Program-made: the position numbers and the translations under genes
Notes under the pieces: model-generated
Databases searched by the model: none
The model's input: only the letters and a program-made list of their open reading frames with translations
What the model was told of the DNA's origin: nothing
Source: Russula earlei
Taxonomy: Eukaryota; Basidiomycota; Agaricomycetes; Russulales; Russulaceae
NCBI GenBank assembly: GCA_025769875.1
Contig: JAGFNK010000030.1
Location: 168,092 to 232,091, forward strand
Direction of reading: 5' to 3'
Length of the DNA stretch: 64,000 bases
Shown here: positions 24,026 to 34,709 of the stretch, one piece after another
Numbering within the stretch: the first letter of the stretch is position 1
How the letters are laid out: every line of letters starts with the position of its first letter

Positions 24026-24900
24026 TCATGAAATGCTGACACCTTTGCACAGTGCTTTTTGTAAAGGAACCCCTGAAGGTCTGCCCAATCTTCTCAGATG
24101 ACCCAAACCCCAAACCCATGGCCCCTCTGATGGAAGGAGATAGGCAAGACTCTCTTGAAGCATAGAGAAACCATCTGGCTTGGTCCCATAGAAAGATTCA
24201 TGAGGAGTGCTGTTGCTCAGTGCTGGTGGTGGTGACCTATTGCTGACAGAGGTGAATGAAGCCAGTGCTTCGCCCCAGAATAATGTGGGCATCCCAGATT
24301 CAAAGAGCACAGAGATAATACCTTCCTCCATTGTCCTTTTGGCTGTCTCTGCCACTACATTCTGCTGGGGTTAATTCCTAGCTGTATGCTGCCTCTGGAT
24401 GCCATGATCTATGTAGAAAGAGTCAAACTCCCTAGACATATACTCTCTACCTTTAGGGGACAGACAGCTTTGAAGCAAGAGAAGTTATCAATAAAGCTGA
24501 CCTAGTAGTAATATTCCTGAGCTGTTTGGACCTTCATGGGACCATGTACATTGCTGTGGACAAGCTGGAGAGGCCTGGACACTCTAGAGGATGAAGATGG
24601 CAAGGGATCTGTATGCATCTTGCCAGCTTTATAGGCTTCACATACTGGATCAGGATCAGCCTAAGAATCAAGTCTGAGTCCTATCACCAGGTTACCTGAA
24701 AGCAGCTTCTTGACACCTGCCAGGTGTGATGGCAAAGGTGTTATTTCTAGAGGTCCAGATCCATTGGGAAAGTGCTGGTGAATAAGATGGCAGCATGGTG
24801 CCCAACAGGAATGGTCTCCCCTAGTAGGAATGCTGAGTTAGAGGTGGATACCTGTGCTTGGAAGATGATCATGTTGTTCTTGATAAATGGAGAGGGTCCT
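24026..24900 (-). mobile_element. Ty1/copia retrotransposon remnant (integrase region)
   Basis: On the minus strand, fragments of a copia polyprotein can be followed. First comes a GAG-pre-integrase-like stretch (GVKKLLSGNLVIG, then CEAYKAGKMHTDPLP, where the family's second zinc-binding Cys is lost). Next is an integrase core (PLQLVHSNVHGPMKVQT, YYYQVSFIDNFSCFKA with an interrupting stop). Last is the region after the catalytic Glu (VVAETAKRTMEEGI, MPTLFWGEALASF, TPHESFYGTKPDGF). In functional copies the words HSDVHGP and IDDFS contain Asp; here Asn replaces Asp in both. Stops and frame slips are frequent and CpG is almost absent, so this is an old dead copy. Limits are approximate. Confidence 0.8.
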
Positions 24901-25029
24901 TCTCAATGATCATGATAACAAGGCAATTCATTGTAAGTTATAGCACAGAGAGGAGATTACTACCAACAGCAAGGCAAATTGGGATTTAATGAGGTGTGAA
25001 ATTGTGAATCCAATGGCAATTGAATGTCA

Positions 25030-26085
25030 TACTATGTCTGTGCCCTTGTTTGGACACCATCAATTTCTCATGTATCTCTTACTCAACAACTATGATACTT
25101 TGCATACTTGTATACAATACCTTCTATCTACACACACAATAATCTTTTTTGATGAAAATCATGTTGTGTAGTAAAATTGAAAATGGCTGTCTGTCACACT
25201 TGCCAGCTGATTCTGTGTTGAAGTTCTTAGTCTGAGTCAGAGCTCTTAGTCTGAGGGTTGTGAGTTGCACACCATCAATGGTCAATTAGGCCTACAGTAT
25301 GTATATACATTGGTGATCTAATTACTATTAGATCCTTAGATTATGTGAGATCAGTTTATTGAGTGAGTCTTGAGTGGGTGAGTGTGCAGCATCCAAATGC
25401 ACTCGCACACATACATGTGAGAATGTCTAGATAAGTGAAGCTCAGTGTACTAGTAGCAATGTATTCAACTCTCAGTGCCAGTGAAAACTGAGAGCAACCT
25501 GGTGGGATTTGAAACTTTGGGGTGACAGAGCATGTCACCAACTGGGGGCGGTGTTGCTGACAAATCAGTTCATGTGCGAGACAAGTGCAGCGAGTCGAGC
25601 AGGATGCTGAGTCCTTGCGGATTTCGGGGATCTTGGAGACAATATTGCCAAGGCAAATATGTTCTGCGGAGAGGGAAAGTTACGAATAAGTCTTCGCATT
25701 TAAGAAGACTTATGAGTGGGAAGGATCTTGAATGATTTGCTTGATTGCTTGCAAGCCTACAAGTTCCGAAGCAGGAAACCAGTGATATTTACAGGAGAAC
25801 AAGCTTAGGGCTAGTTCTCGTCGAATGACAGTCTTATATACATTGTGAAGTACAGTACTATATCAAATAGTATTTGCGAGGTAGTGGTGAGGCGATCGTA
25901 CTGGAACATGTGGGAAATGTCTGGTATACACAAGACTGTTAAGAGAGTCATAGAACACATGGGAAACTCAAGACATGTCCAGGTAGGCTTATCTGGTTGC
26001 TGGTCTGGTGTTAATTACTGGTTCTCGTGACAGAGCATGACTGTCTGAACAAGGGTGCTGTCCAAACAAGGGCACAGGGATAGTA
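25030..26085 (+). mobile_element. Non-autonomous inverted-repeat element with iterated ends, copy 1
   Basis: Ends are TACTATGTCTGTGCCCTTGT on the left and the inverse ...GGGCACAGGGATAGTA on the right. Without the inserted solo LTR it is about 551 bp. The interior aligns over its full length with 58693-59227 in inverted orientation. The right end holds two tandem copies of a ~17 bp motif (TGTCCAAACAAGGGCAC type), the left end one. TA at both borders fits a TA target duplication, as in Tc1/mariner-type insertions. No open frame for a transposase. CpG-depleted compared with copy 2. Confidence 0.85.
25533..26032 (+). mobile_element. Solo LTR (500 bp) inside the inverted-repeat element
   Basis: Starts TGTCACCAAC and ends TTCTCGTGACA, so it has the TGTCAC/GTGACA inverted ends usual for fungal LTR retrotransposons. 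It is flanked by a perfect 5 bp target duplication GAGCA (25528-25532 and 26033-26037), which lies inside a block the second copy of the host element has uninterrupted. A TATA-like CTTATATACA occurs near 25834. No internal coding region remains, as expected after LTR-LTR recombination. Confidence 0.9.
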
Positions 26086-27441
26086 TGAGCTGAGGTGCCT
26101 GCATCCCTAGTGTATCACATGGGTTGTACCATGAGTGACTTCATGTGATACTGTACCTGTACCCACCAATACCATACCTGTTCTCACATCTTACCCTCAG
26201 GTACAGGTTTAACCTGTGGTATTTACTATAATCATAATTACTGTGGTTTTGATACACCATGGTTATACTGTACTACAATACATAACACTATATAGTCCAC
26301 AGTGAACAAGCTACAAGGGGTGTGACTTGTGTGTTGCTTGTGCTGTTGTCTTGTGGGCACAGCAACAAGGTCTTTGCCACTGCAGGTGGTGGCAGCACAC
26401 ATGGATGAGGGCATTCATGCAGGTGGGGATGTGATGGAAGGGGAGGTTGTTAAGGCTCCAAAGTGCCTTAAGTAAGATCAATGGTCATGTCTATAAATGT
26501 GTCCTACCAATGCAGATATGTTTAAGTCAAGCAAGCAATACTTGTGGAGGGGAAGGAGTGTTATGTCCTTCAAGAGTATGGCAACAAGATGAGAGGGGCT
26601 CTGCAGACAAGGTAGGAGTCAACTGTTTGAGATTGGCAAACTAAGTTGAGCTTAAGGCTCAACTCCTATGAACTGGGGGCTTTATATAGCCCTCAGGGAT
26701 AAGGTTCTCACTACTGTAGGTACTGTCAATGTTGGTGCTATAGTAGCAAGGATGGCTCATAGAAGCAACAGTTGCTTCTGATATAAACAATCTTGGTGCT
26801 GGAAGCATTAGTTGCTTCCATAGTAGCAATCTTGGTGTCATAAGTACTGCATTGCTTAAACAGAAGGATACAATCAACACATTCTGAATGCAATATCAAG
26901 GAACATAAATGGTCAAAATCTGATGCATGCATTATGCAAATGATGCAGTCCATAGTTTGGACAAAATACTCCCCTGAGCTGCATATTTTCCATTGAAATC
27001 ATGGGCAAGAGGGGAATGTAGAATAATTGAATTGCCTTCAGTGATGAAGAAAATACACCAAGGGGTTGAATGGAGCAGAGGCTGAGCACATGACCCCACA
27101 CTAGTGCAGCTGTAGAGTTAGGTCACTGGTACACAGACCCCTGGGAGCACACAAAGCTGACACTCTCAAGGTAGTTCTGGATACAGATATAAATAGGGCC
27201 TGAGAGTTGAAGATCATTGGCAAGTGTTCAGTCTGGAGGTCTGGAGGAGTCACTTGTGCTTGTCATCCCCCATCCATTTGGCAAGCAATTGAGCATTCTG
27301 TGACTGAACAAGTCAAATGATATTCAATATATTCCAACCAGTAGATCAACAAACTGTACTGGTGGTGGGATGACTGGCATGCAGTTACATATGCTTAGTT
27401 ATTGTATGTGTGAGAAAAGGGTAATCTTACTTGGTAATTCA
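26086..27441. other. CpG-poor non-coding repeat-like region
   Basis: No coding sequence. It includes runs of related words around GGTACAGG/CCTGTACC (26150-26220), a perfect palindrome-like hairpin GTTGAGCTTAAGGCTCAAC at 26645-26663 close to a TATA-like TTTATATAG (about 26682), and another TATAAATAGGG near 27190. These look like LTR promoters, probably of copia LTRs, but both ends could not be fixed. Confidence 0.45.
26645..26663. repeat. Hairpin GTTGAGC-n5-GCTCAAC, LTR-like context
   Basis: A perfect 7 bp-arm hairpin. The same hairpin, with one changed base in the loop, recurs at 60402-60420. Both sites lie upstream of TATA-like AT-rich sequence, suggesting two members of one LTR family. Confidence 0.6.
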
Positions 27442-27986
27442 GGCCCCTTTTACCAACTGAGAATTCTTGAATCTTAAACTTGAACTTGGATTTTGGGATT
27501 TTCCAGGAGTGACAGGAATGACAGGTGTGATGTAAGTGACATAATAAACTAATATGAGTCTATCTCAAATATGAGTTATTTTTTGGTGTGATTTGCTGGG
27601 TTTACATGTGATATGTAAAATATTTTTTCTAACCCTTCCTTCCACTCCTTCCAAGTGGGGTATTGCAAGCATGTCATTAAGGCAGAATATGTGTCACCAA
27701 TGTGTGGGTGCACATCTTTTGTATGTGCAGCTCTGGTGAAAATGGGGCTGCAAGCACCCAGATGTTGAGCTCAAGTTAGACTGCTCGACTCCGAGTTTGA
27801 TGCTGACACATCATGTGTAACCCCAAATATGTGAATATGCAAATGACAACAGAAAAAAAATGCATATTAATTTATTATATACATCATATCACTTACATCA
27901 CTCCTGTCACTCCTGTCACTCCTGGAAAATCCCGAAATCCAAGTTCAAGTTCAAGATTCAAGAATTCTCGGTTGGTAAAAGGGGCC
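27442..27986. mobile_element. Harbinger-type MITE, 545 bp
   Basis: Terminal inverted repeats of about 100 bp: the left end reads GGCCCCTTTTACCAACTGAG and the right end is its reverse complement. The TIRs continue with GAATTCTTGAATCTT and a TGACAGGAATGACAGG-like block. Flanked by a perfect 3 bp TCA duplication (27439-27441 and 27987-27989), matching the TNA targets of PIF/Harbinger. The TIRs match those of the large Harbinger element at 35429-41666, which is the likely source of transposase. No open frame of its own. Confidence 0.88.
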
Positions 27987-28139
27987 TCAGCCATATGGAT
28001 CTTTCACTCACGCCACACGAGAGGACACTGACAAGAACTGGTTCAAGAACTCGCTACTGACTCATCTACAGTGTAGGTATGGATTCTCAACGATCAAGTG
28101 CAGTTGGAGAATTGTAAATGGTAACTGTCCTTCCTCCCC

Positions 28140-28704
28140 CATCTCACACACATGATCTCCGGGGTTTCAGGCTGGTATTACTCAGGAGTGAAGCGAGCCA
28201 GTCTGGGGCGCACCGAGTTCGTGGGGCTGGACAGTGATCCAAGGCGGTAGTCTTTGAGCCAAGAGCAAGCAGAGAGGAGGAGTGGAAGAAGGGAAGAAGA
28301 GAGAGGAGAGGCGAGATGACTCGCACGTGGTCTTTTTCGGGTCCGACTGATACTAGGAGACTTTAAGGGGGGACTTTATTCCAATGCTCCTGCTACAGAG
28401 TAGCTAGGGTGTTTTATATACACCGAAGTACTAAAGGGAGCTAAGGGAATCAAGACTGGTCGCAATGGTCCAGGTGGTCATGAAAGGCTTGAGATGCGGA
28501 CGCGTCAAGGGAGCCGGGGCGTGGCGTGCACGCGTGGTCGGTGGCGATGGCTGGACGATGTGGGTTAGATCTTGATATTGTGGCTTGTGGTGTGGCAAGG
28601 GCTGGGGACGAGACGCAAGGAAGGAGAGAGGTATGGGAGTGAGGGTCATGCGTCACGTGCGGTCCGCACGTGGTTCCGAGGCCAGCGATATGGCTCACCT
28701 TACA
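28140..28704 (-). repeat. Downstream LTR of the gag-only element
   Basis: Aligns with 31490-31743 plus 34602-34625 at both ends: GTTCGTGGGGCTGGAC with GAGCCAAGAG at one, CGCACGTGGTTCCGAGGCCA at the other. It is about 290 bp longer in the middle than the upstream copy. It contains a TATA-like GTTTTATATACACC at about 28411. Next to its start lies a perfect inverted repeat, CCTTACACCTCCCGG and its complement (28698-28729), where a polypurine tract would be. Confidence 0.7.
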
Positions 28705-30067
28705 CCTCCCGGGGCCGGGAGGTGTAAGGGCTTGAAATTTTGACCATTCTTGGTCAAGCGTCTAAATGCGAATATTTTGAGGCTTTGCGCGTCTAAATTG
28801 TAGCGGCGGCGGCGACTGCTTGTGCTGCGGTGTCGGTAGTGACAAAGGGGTCAGTGTCGGTGATGGCGAGGCGATGGCGACGATGGAAGAAGCGTGGGCG
28901 GTGGGGATGGCACGGCGATCGTTGCTGTTGGTGTTGCCGAAGCGTGGTGGTCCTCCGTCGTGCAGGAAGAAGTGGTGGTGGCGAAAGATGAGCCGGGCAT
29001 GCGTGAACTGCTGGAAATCGATGGCAAAGAAGGTATCAGTGGTGCACTCGAAGTTGTCATGCGCTGCGGCATGTTGTGGAGAGGGAGCAGGAGTGGGCGG
29101 CGTGAGCCTTGGCGTAACAGTGGCGGCAGCAACTGAGATGGCGTGAAGTGGTGTGTGCATGCCGGGATGCTCTAATCCGTTGTCGCGCGTCATGGCGGTG
29201 CTGGTGGAGTTACAGATATTGCTGCTGAGGCGTCGACTGAGGTGGAGGAAGTTGGCGGCAAAGGGGACTGTGTGCGTAAGGCTGGTGCTGAGGTCTTCCG
29301 ACCGCGGCGTCGAGACCGTCTCCGTAGCAGGTGGCGGTGGCACGCGTGGACGATGGAGCGCAAGTGGGTGGGGGTGACGAGACGAGAGGCGGTGGACGGC
29401 ACACTTCTAAAGGGCGGCGAGTCTTGACTTATCTGCGAACTGCTGGTGATGGCGATGGATTGTGCTTCTCCGAGGCGGCGGCATGCTCTTCGTTTCCCGG
29501 TGTTTCTGTGCGTTCTTCTTCGGCTGTGCGAGGCGGCGTGACGGCTAGAGTCGGGAAAGAGAGGGCGTCATGGTCGAGAAGCGGAGGCGTAGGCGGCGAG
29601 CGTGAGTTCGTAGACAGAGACGTAGGTGGTGATGTTGGGAGTACTGCGGCAGGCGATACTGAGACGTTCGGAGTGGCGGCAGAGCGTGAGACGGGGAGCG
29701 GCGGAGGCGATGGAGATGGCTAGCGAGACTGGGGCGCGGTGGCGGCGGCTGACTGAGCAAGGACTGAGGGCGTTGGGGCGATTGATGAAACTGAGGCCGA
29801 CGAGACCGGAGGCGCAGCAGCGGCGGGCGAGGTGGCTGACAGTGCTGGAGCTATGGCTGACGAGGGCGCGGGGGCTAACGAGACGAAGACGGGCGCGGCG
29901 GTGAACGGAACTGGTGCCACGGCAGATACTGAGGCTGAGGCTACGGCGGCGGGCGATATGGAGACGATGGCTGGTGGTGCTGAAGCGGCGTGTGGTGCTA
30001 AGACGTCGGTGGCTGAGGCTGAGGCTACGGGGGCGGCTGACGATGTTTGCGATACGGCAGACTGGGC

Positions 30068-31051
30068 TTAGATGGCGGCGACTGGCGATGTTGGCGATAC
30101 GGCGGACTGGGCTGAGATGGCGGCGGAAACTGGTGACGTGGGGACAGTGGCTGTGACGGAGGATGAAGCTGGGGAGTCGAAGATGGCGGCGGTGAACGAA
30201 GTCACGGGAACGGTGGACGAGGTGGGAACGATGGCGGCGGGGGAGTCAGAGGTGACGACGGAGGCCGGGGCTGACGGAGAGGAGGCGACGGTATATGTGG
30301 GGTATGAGAGATCCTCATCGTTGTCGTCGTAGCTTAGGATTCGGGGGTCTGCCTTGAGAGAGACGAGGTCGCGTTCCCACTGGATGTCTCGAGGGTGTTG
30401 AGAGAATATGTCGACCAGGGTATCGATTACCTTTTGGAACTCGAAATATTCTCTTAGCCGTGGGTTCAGACGCCAGGGACCGAGGCGTCGAGAGGCCATC
30501 CGGGGGGAGTCCGGGTGGAGTCCGAGCCAGAACGACTCGTCGCAGTCTTCATAGGACAGGTGGCGCGCATGGACGAGGGGCTCGCATATCGCCGTGAAGC
30601 TCCGGTAGTACTTGGATACACCCTCTTGGTCGCGCATGCGTAGTCTAGATGAGGAGGTGATGAGGTCGTCCAGTTCCCGTTGGAGGCACCGGAGCTGGGT
30701 CGGCGTGCTGACGGATGCGTCGCGCGACGAAGGCGGATGGTGAGAGGAGGGGAGTGCGACTGGTGTGGGCACTGTCAGTGTGGCCGGGTAGCTGAAGACT
30801 TGGGCACTGTTGGCGGCGAGCCAGGCGTCGACGGCGTCCTTCAGTCCGCGTCCGTTACCGCTGTTGGGGATGAGTTGCCCGTTCGGAAGGTGGAGGCGGG
30901 CGTTGCGGATGACGATGCGGCCGATGTAGCAGTACTCTTCCGCGATCGTGCACCGTCGGACTCCGTGGCCGGGTTGGGCGCAGAAGGGGCAGCCGTTGGG
31001 CCTCGGCGCTCGGCGGAAGTAGGCAGAGACGGGGTCAGAATGCGATGGCAT
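30068..31051 (-). CDS. Gag-like protein with N-terminal zinc knuckle
   Basis: Uninterrupted 327-residue frame. Near the N-terminus (about residues 21-34) is a CCHC zinc knuckle, CPFCAQPGHGVRRC (C-x2-C-x4-H-x4-C), the nucleic-acid-binding motif of retroelement Gag proteins. A helical region follows with a gag-like segment (DQEGVSKYYRSFTAICEPLV, then DESFWLGLHPDSPR and FEFQKVIDTLVDIFSQHPRD). The last 90 residues are a Ser/Thr/Pro/Ala-rich tail. Packaging element RNA is the expected role. No pol frame follows; the sequence downstream is low-complexity. The knuckle before the gag helices is an unusual order. The intact frame and high CpG content suggest a young or constrained copy. Confidence 0.7.
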   Translation of the reverse strand: MPSHSDPVSAYFRRAPRPNGCPFCAQPGHGVRRCTIAEEYCYIGRIVIRNARLHLPNGQLIPNSGNGRGLKDAVDAWLAANSAQVFSYPATLTVPTPVALPSSHHPPSSRDASVSTPTQLRCLQRELDDLITSSSRLRMRDQEGVSKYYRSFTAICEPLVHARHLSYEDCDESFWLGLHPDSPRMASRRLGPWRLNPRLREYFEFQKVIDTLVDIFSQHPRDIQWERDLVSLKADPRILSYDDNDEDLSYPTYTVASSPSAPASVVTSDSPAAIVPTSSTVPVTSFTAAIFDSPASSSVTATVPTSPVSAAISAQSAVSPTSPVAAI

Positions 31052-31489
31052 GGCACGTTGGTGCAGCGGCGGGCGGTACTGGCTATGGGAGTGTGTGGGC
31101 GATGAAGAGGCGCGCGGACGTGATGGTGAAGGGCGGCAGCTACAGGCGATTTTGACGAGCCGGCGGCAGGTGTGGGGGAGCGAGACGACAGCACGTGGGG
31201 CTGTGATAGCGGTAATGAGATACGGCGACTGGCTGGCTAGCGGACGAGGCCACAGGCGAACGAAGTGGGCGAGGTAGCGAGGACTGCGCGAGCGGGGGTG
31301 CGTGTGGATGCGGTGCCGGCTGGTACGAGTAGGGAGCGAGGCGAAGGATGAAAGGGCGAGGTGGAGTGGAGTAGCTGCGATTGCGGTCGCGCTAGTCGAG
31401 AGGTTGGAGAGGCTTGCTCCTAAGCCGGGTTGCCCGAGGCAACCTAAACGAGAGAGCTACAGGGAAGACGGGGGGGGGGTCTCAGGTCA

Positions 31490-31743
31490 ACACAGATCCA
31501 GCCTCACTGGGGCAGCCAGATGAAGCGAGCCAATCGGGGGCGCGCAGAGTTCGTGGGGCTGGACGGCGATCCGGGATGGTTGTCTTCGAGCCAAGAGAAG
31601 GGAAGAGGGGAAGAGGAAGTCGGTACGCGCGGTCGTTCAGGCAGAGGCAGATGAGAGAGGTGTGGGAGGAGGCGAGAGGTGTGGGAGGGATGCGAAGCGT
31701 CACGCGTCGCGCGCCGTCCGCACGTGGTTCCGAGGCCAGCGAT
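31490..31743 (-). repeat. Upstream LTR of the gag-only element (part; start lies beyond the MULE)
   Basis: Similar to the downstream LTR at both ends. It is interrupted at GCCAGCGAT, which became the 9 bp target duplication of the MULE; the first ~24 bp of this LTR are at 34602-34625. The inner limit is approximate. Confidence 0.7.
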
Positions 31744-34601
31744 AGTTGCGTTCTTTTCGCGGTGGGTTGAGTTACCATAAAAGGCGATTTTGTTGGCAAG
31801 AGAATCGGTACATCAATTATGCATTTAAATGTCACCAAATCATTTTCTCAATTACATATTTAATGACTTATTTATTAGCTATTAGACAAATAAATTAAAT
31901 TGATACAAAAAAAGATTTTGTATTGTAAGGAACAGCAACAGTTGAGGCCGTTAGAGGCAGCGGTGCGAGTCCGAAGGGACCTGGTGCAAGGGAGGCGGCA
32001 GCATTGGAGGGAGGGGGGTTCCAAGGGAGGGACGACAGTTCCCCGAGGGCATGCGTGCACGCATTCATGGTGGCAGATGTTGCATCGGGCTTGGCGCGCT
32101 TGCCCGACTGTTCGCCCCCGGCATACGGATCATCGTGAACACGGCGGTGCTTTCCCTTAGCGACGCCGATGCTTCGCGCTGTCAATCCCCGTGCATCAGG
32201 GAGACTGGTCCGTTGTTTTGGGCCTCGTTTGAGTTTGACACCCATATGCTCGGCTGTCTCTGTCCACGTTTTCTGATTGGGCGCGATCACTTCCTTATCA
32301 GGTAAGACCTTGGAGCCTTGAATTAAATTGATTGTGGCTGCCAAACCATATTTGGCGGCCCGCGTGGCCTCAACAATCTCCGCTGTTTGATTAGCGTTTT
32401 CAAGCCTAGATGTGAGATCGCGCGATAATGATATGATCTCCTGTGAGAGAGATACTAGGCTCTCCCTTGGTGTGGATGAAGAAGATGATGGGGATGGGGG
32501 GTCAGGTGATTTATTTGCACTTTCCTTTTGTGTGCTCCCCTCAGGACAGAGGTAGGGAAAGTGGATGTAGATTGCTGCAATGTGTTTGCAGAATCTAATC
32601 CAGGGATAATCTGTGCAATCACAAGTTGACTTCATCAGATCAATTGAGTAAAACGTGCCAGAACGGGACTGTGAAGCGACGTGAAAGCAGATCTCATTGA
32701 ATTGCAAGATCGAATCTTGTGAGATGCTCTCGGCATGGGTGAAAATTATATGACGCCTGTCAGCCACCAGGTCCTGACCATCGAGCCCGACGTTCTGCCG
32801 TTCATGCCTGTTTTGGTAATACGGCACCATGCGACGCACTAGAACAAATAATATTCGATCAATCTGCCGATTGCGCTTGCCGTCGAGCCAATGTGATTTG
32901 AGGACATGATGATATCTAAAAAGATTGAGTCATCTTATCTTTAGATCGGGAGGATCACATACGCTTCGATCAACATGTTGGTGTCCCCTTCCTCAAAGAT
33001 ATGTTGATTTTTCCAGTAAACCATGGACCACATATGCACCACAGGCATCCATTGGGACCCAAGATAGTTCACAAAAGTTTCTGGAACCTAATGATCAGTG
33101 GAGATCTCCTCCCAGATTTGTAGAAAGTCGGCCTGATCATCTGTATGTACCCATCTCTTGATCGTATCCCACAGATCAGGAAAATTGTTAGCATTGAAGT
33201 GTGATCACATCACGTGCAACACATGCCACTTGCAAAGCCATATCCGACTTCCTGGATAGGCAATCTTGAGGGCGGCAATCTGCGCAGCATCACAATCTGT
33301 CAGAATAATAGACGGCTGGATAGCCGGACTGGCATCCCTGACCCAATGGACAAAAAAGGATATTGTGTCCTTTGTTCCATTGGATGCCAGCATCCAGGCA
33401 ACAGGCACACCTATCTGGAAAGGGTAAGCGCGCTAAATTGACATTTAGTAAATATTATGCACCATGTCCCCAGTGATCGCGCGCGATCATGGTAAATAAT
33501 AAGAAGTCCGGATATTGAGTAATATTATGAGTTGCATCGATACCGATGAAGCTGTTCCCAAGGCGGCAGAATGCCTCCATTTGGAAAGGGGTCTGGATGC
33601 ATAATACATATGCATCCTCCTGCAGATTTGATTGAGATGGGGCACTGTGCAGCCTGTCTTTGTAAAAAAACATTTGTCTTTTCATCTGTAAACCTGTCCA
33701 ACCAGAGCCTGGTGGAGATAGCATCCTCTGGATGCAGCCTGATAATCTCATCTTCCATTTCCTGGGCCATGTGGTTTACATCCTGGAGTGAGATGAATCG
33801 GTCTCGGCTGCCATCGGGCGATGAATCCTGAATATTGCGTACCTTTCCATTATTAAGTTAGTGAATAAAAATAAAATAAATTCAATACAGGCACTTACTA
33901 TTTCCTGTGGATCAACCTTCTTTGACAGCATGAATTTAATTTTATCACGCGCTACGCATGACATTTGTGTGTAAGCGAGATTAGCAATTCTGATTTCATG
34001 GGAATGCTTGCTTGCATATTGTCCAAGAATGGTAGGCGCGTCCGCGTAAGACTTGATGACTATTCAGCAATGGCAACCCGTCTTCTTGATCTCGGATCTC
34101 CATGTGCGATTGGGGTGCTTCTTTACATAACTTGAAGCTCCCCTGGATAGTTGGCGGGAGCAGACAAAAACCTTCTTTGTCCATCCCTGCCCATGCTTGG
34201 TGCTTGATGGAATCAATTCAATTGAGTGAGCCAATTCTTCTTGCCAGCGCCACATGTTGAAATCGGCTGCTGTCAGCCATTCCATGGGGTATCCGCCATA
34301 CTCCCGGTCATAATTGAGTCCTCCCCTCTTTCCAGAATTGGCAGTGATCTGGAAACATTGTGTCGCAAAAGGGGCGCTCGGGCCGGAATGGGCGGATGAT
34401 GTGGATGGTGCACCAATCAATCGGAAACAAGATTGCATTTCTTTTTTTTTTTGGTAGGGGGAAAATGGTAAGGAGTTATCTTATTATTAACCCACTTATA
34501 TAACTAAATTACATCCGTTAACGTGTGATTGAAGTCCCGACTCTCCTGCCGACACAATCACCTTTTATGGTAATTCAACATGCCACGAAATGTCAAAGAC
34601 T
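31744..34601 (-). mobile_element. Mutator-like element (MULE), copy 1, 2858 bp
   Basis: Begins AGTTGCGTTCTTTTCGCGG and ends ...TGTCAAAGACT, with imperfect ~55 bp terminal inverted repeats sharing GTGGGTTGAGTTACCATAAAA-type sequence. A perfect 9 bp target duplication GCCAGCGAT flanks it (31735-31743 and 34602-34610); 9 bp is the hallmark of Mutator insertions. It encodes a MULE transposase on the minus strand and lies within the LTR of the gag-only element. Confidence 0.95.
31895..34438 (-). pseudogene. MULE transposase with SWIM zinc finger, copy 1 (broken)
   Basis: Minus-strand multi-exon gene. The N-terminal exon (34438 down) has NYDREYGGYPMEWLTAADF and KKHPNRTWRSEI. Later exons give DVNHMAQEMEDEIIRLHPED, then the MULE catalytic domain: FIGIDATHNITQYPDF (first Asp), VPVAWMLASNGTKDTISFF, SIILTDCDAAQIAALKIAYP (second Asp) and IWLCKWHVLH. 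The last exon (32839-31895) holds a SWIM zinc finger CDCTDYPWIRFCKHI and a Ser-rich tail. Lesions: an in-frame TGA after GCHC near 34070 (shared with copy 2), a one-base expansion of an A7 run near 33667, and a stop near 33090. Catalytic Asp residues are kept, but the gene cannot make a full protein as it stands. Confidence 0.88.
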
Positions 34602-34709
34602 GCCAGCGATATGGCTGACCTTACATCGCATCACAGCTCACAACCATTCCTAATGCTCCGTCCGAAAGTCTGATCAACCAACCCAACGGTCGTTCATCTC
34701 ACCGAATCA

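Larger units (their letters stand above)
28140..34625 (-). mobile_element. Gag-only LTR retroelement, split by a MULE
   Basis: Two same-orientation LTR-like repeats bracket an internal region of about 2.8 kb. Read on the minus strand, each LTR begins TGTAAGGT(G/C)AGCCATATCG (from 34625 and from 28704). The first is interrupted by the MULE at 31744-34601 and resumes at 31743. The internal region has a gag-like gene (30068-31051) and a Ser/Ala/Pro-coding low-complexity tract, but no protease, reverse transcriptase or integrase. It is rich in CpG, unlike the elements around it, which suggests a more recent arrival. The low-coordinate limit (about 28140) is approximate and no target duplication was found. 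Confidence 0.7.

Noticed and set aside
29331..30332. Long plus-strand frames of Gly/Glu/Ala/Val-rich sequence
   Set aside because: They are the antisense of the low-complexity Ser/Ala/Pro region and gag gene of the LTR element; composition alone keeps the frames open.
34601..34625. The MULE end read as an extra LTR start
   Set aside because: The 9 bp duplication shows these bases are the displaced start of the interrupted LTR.
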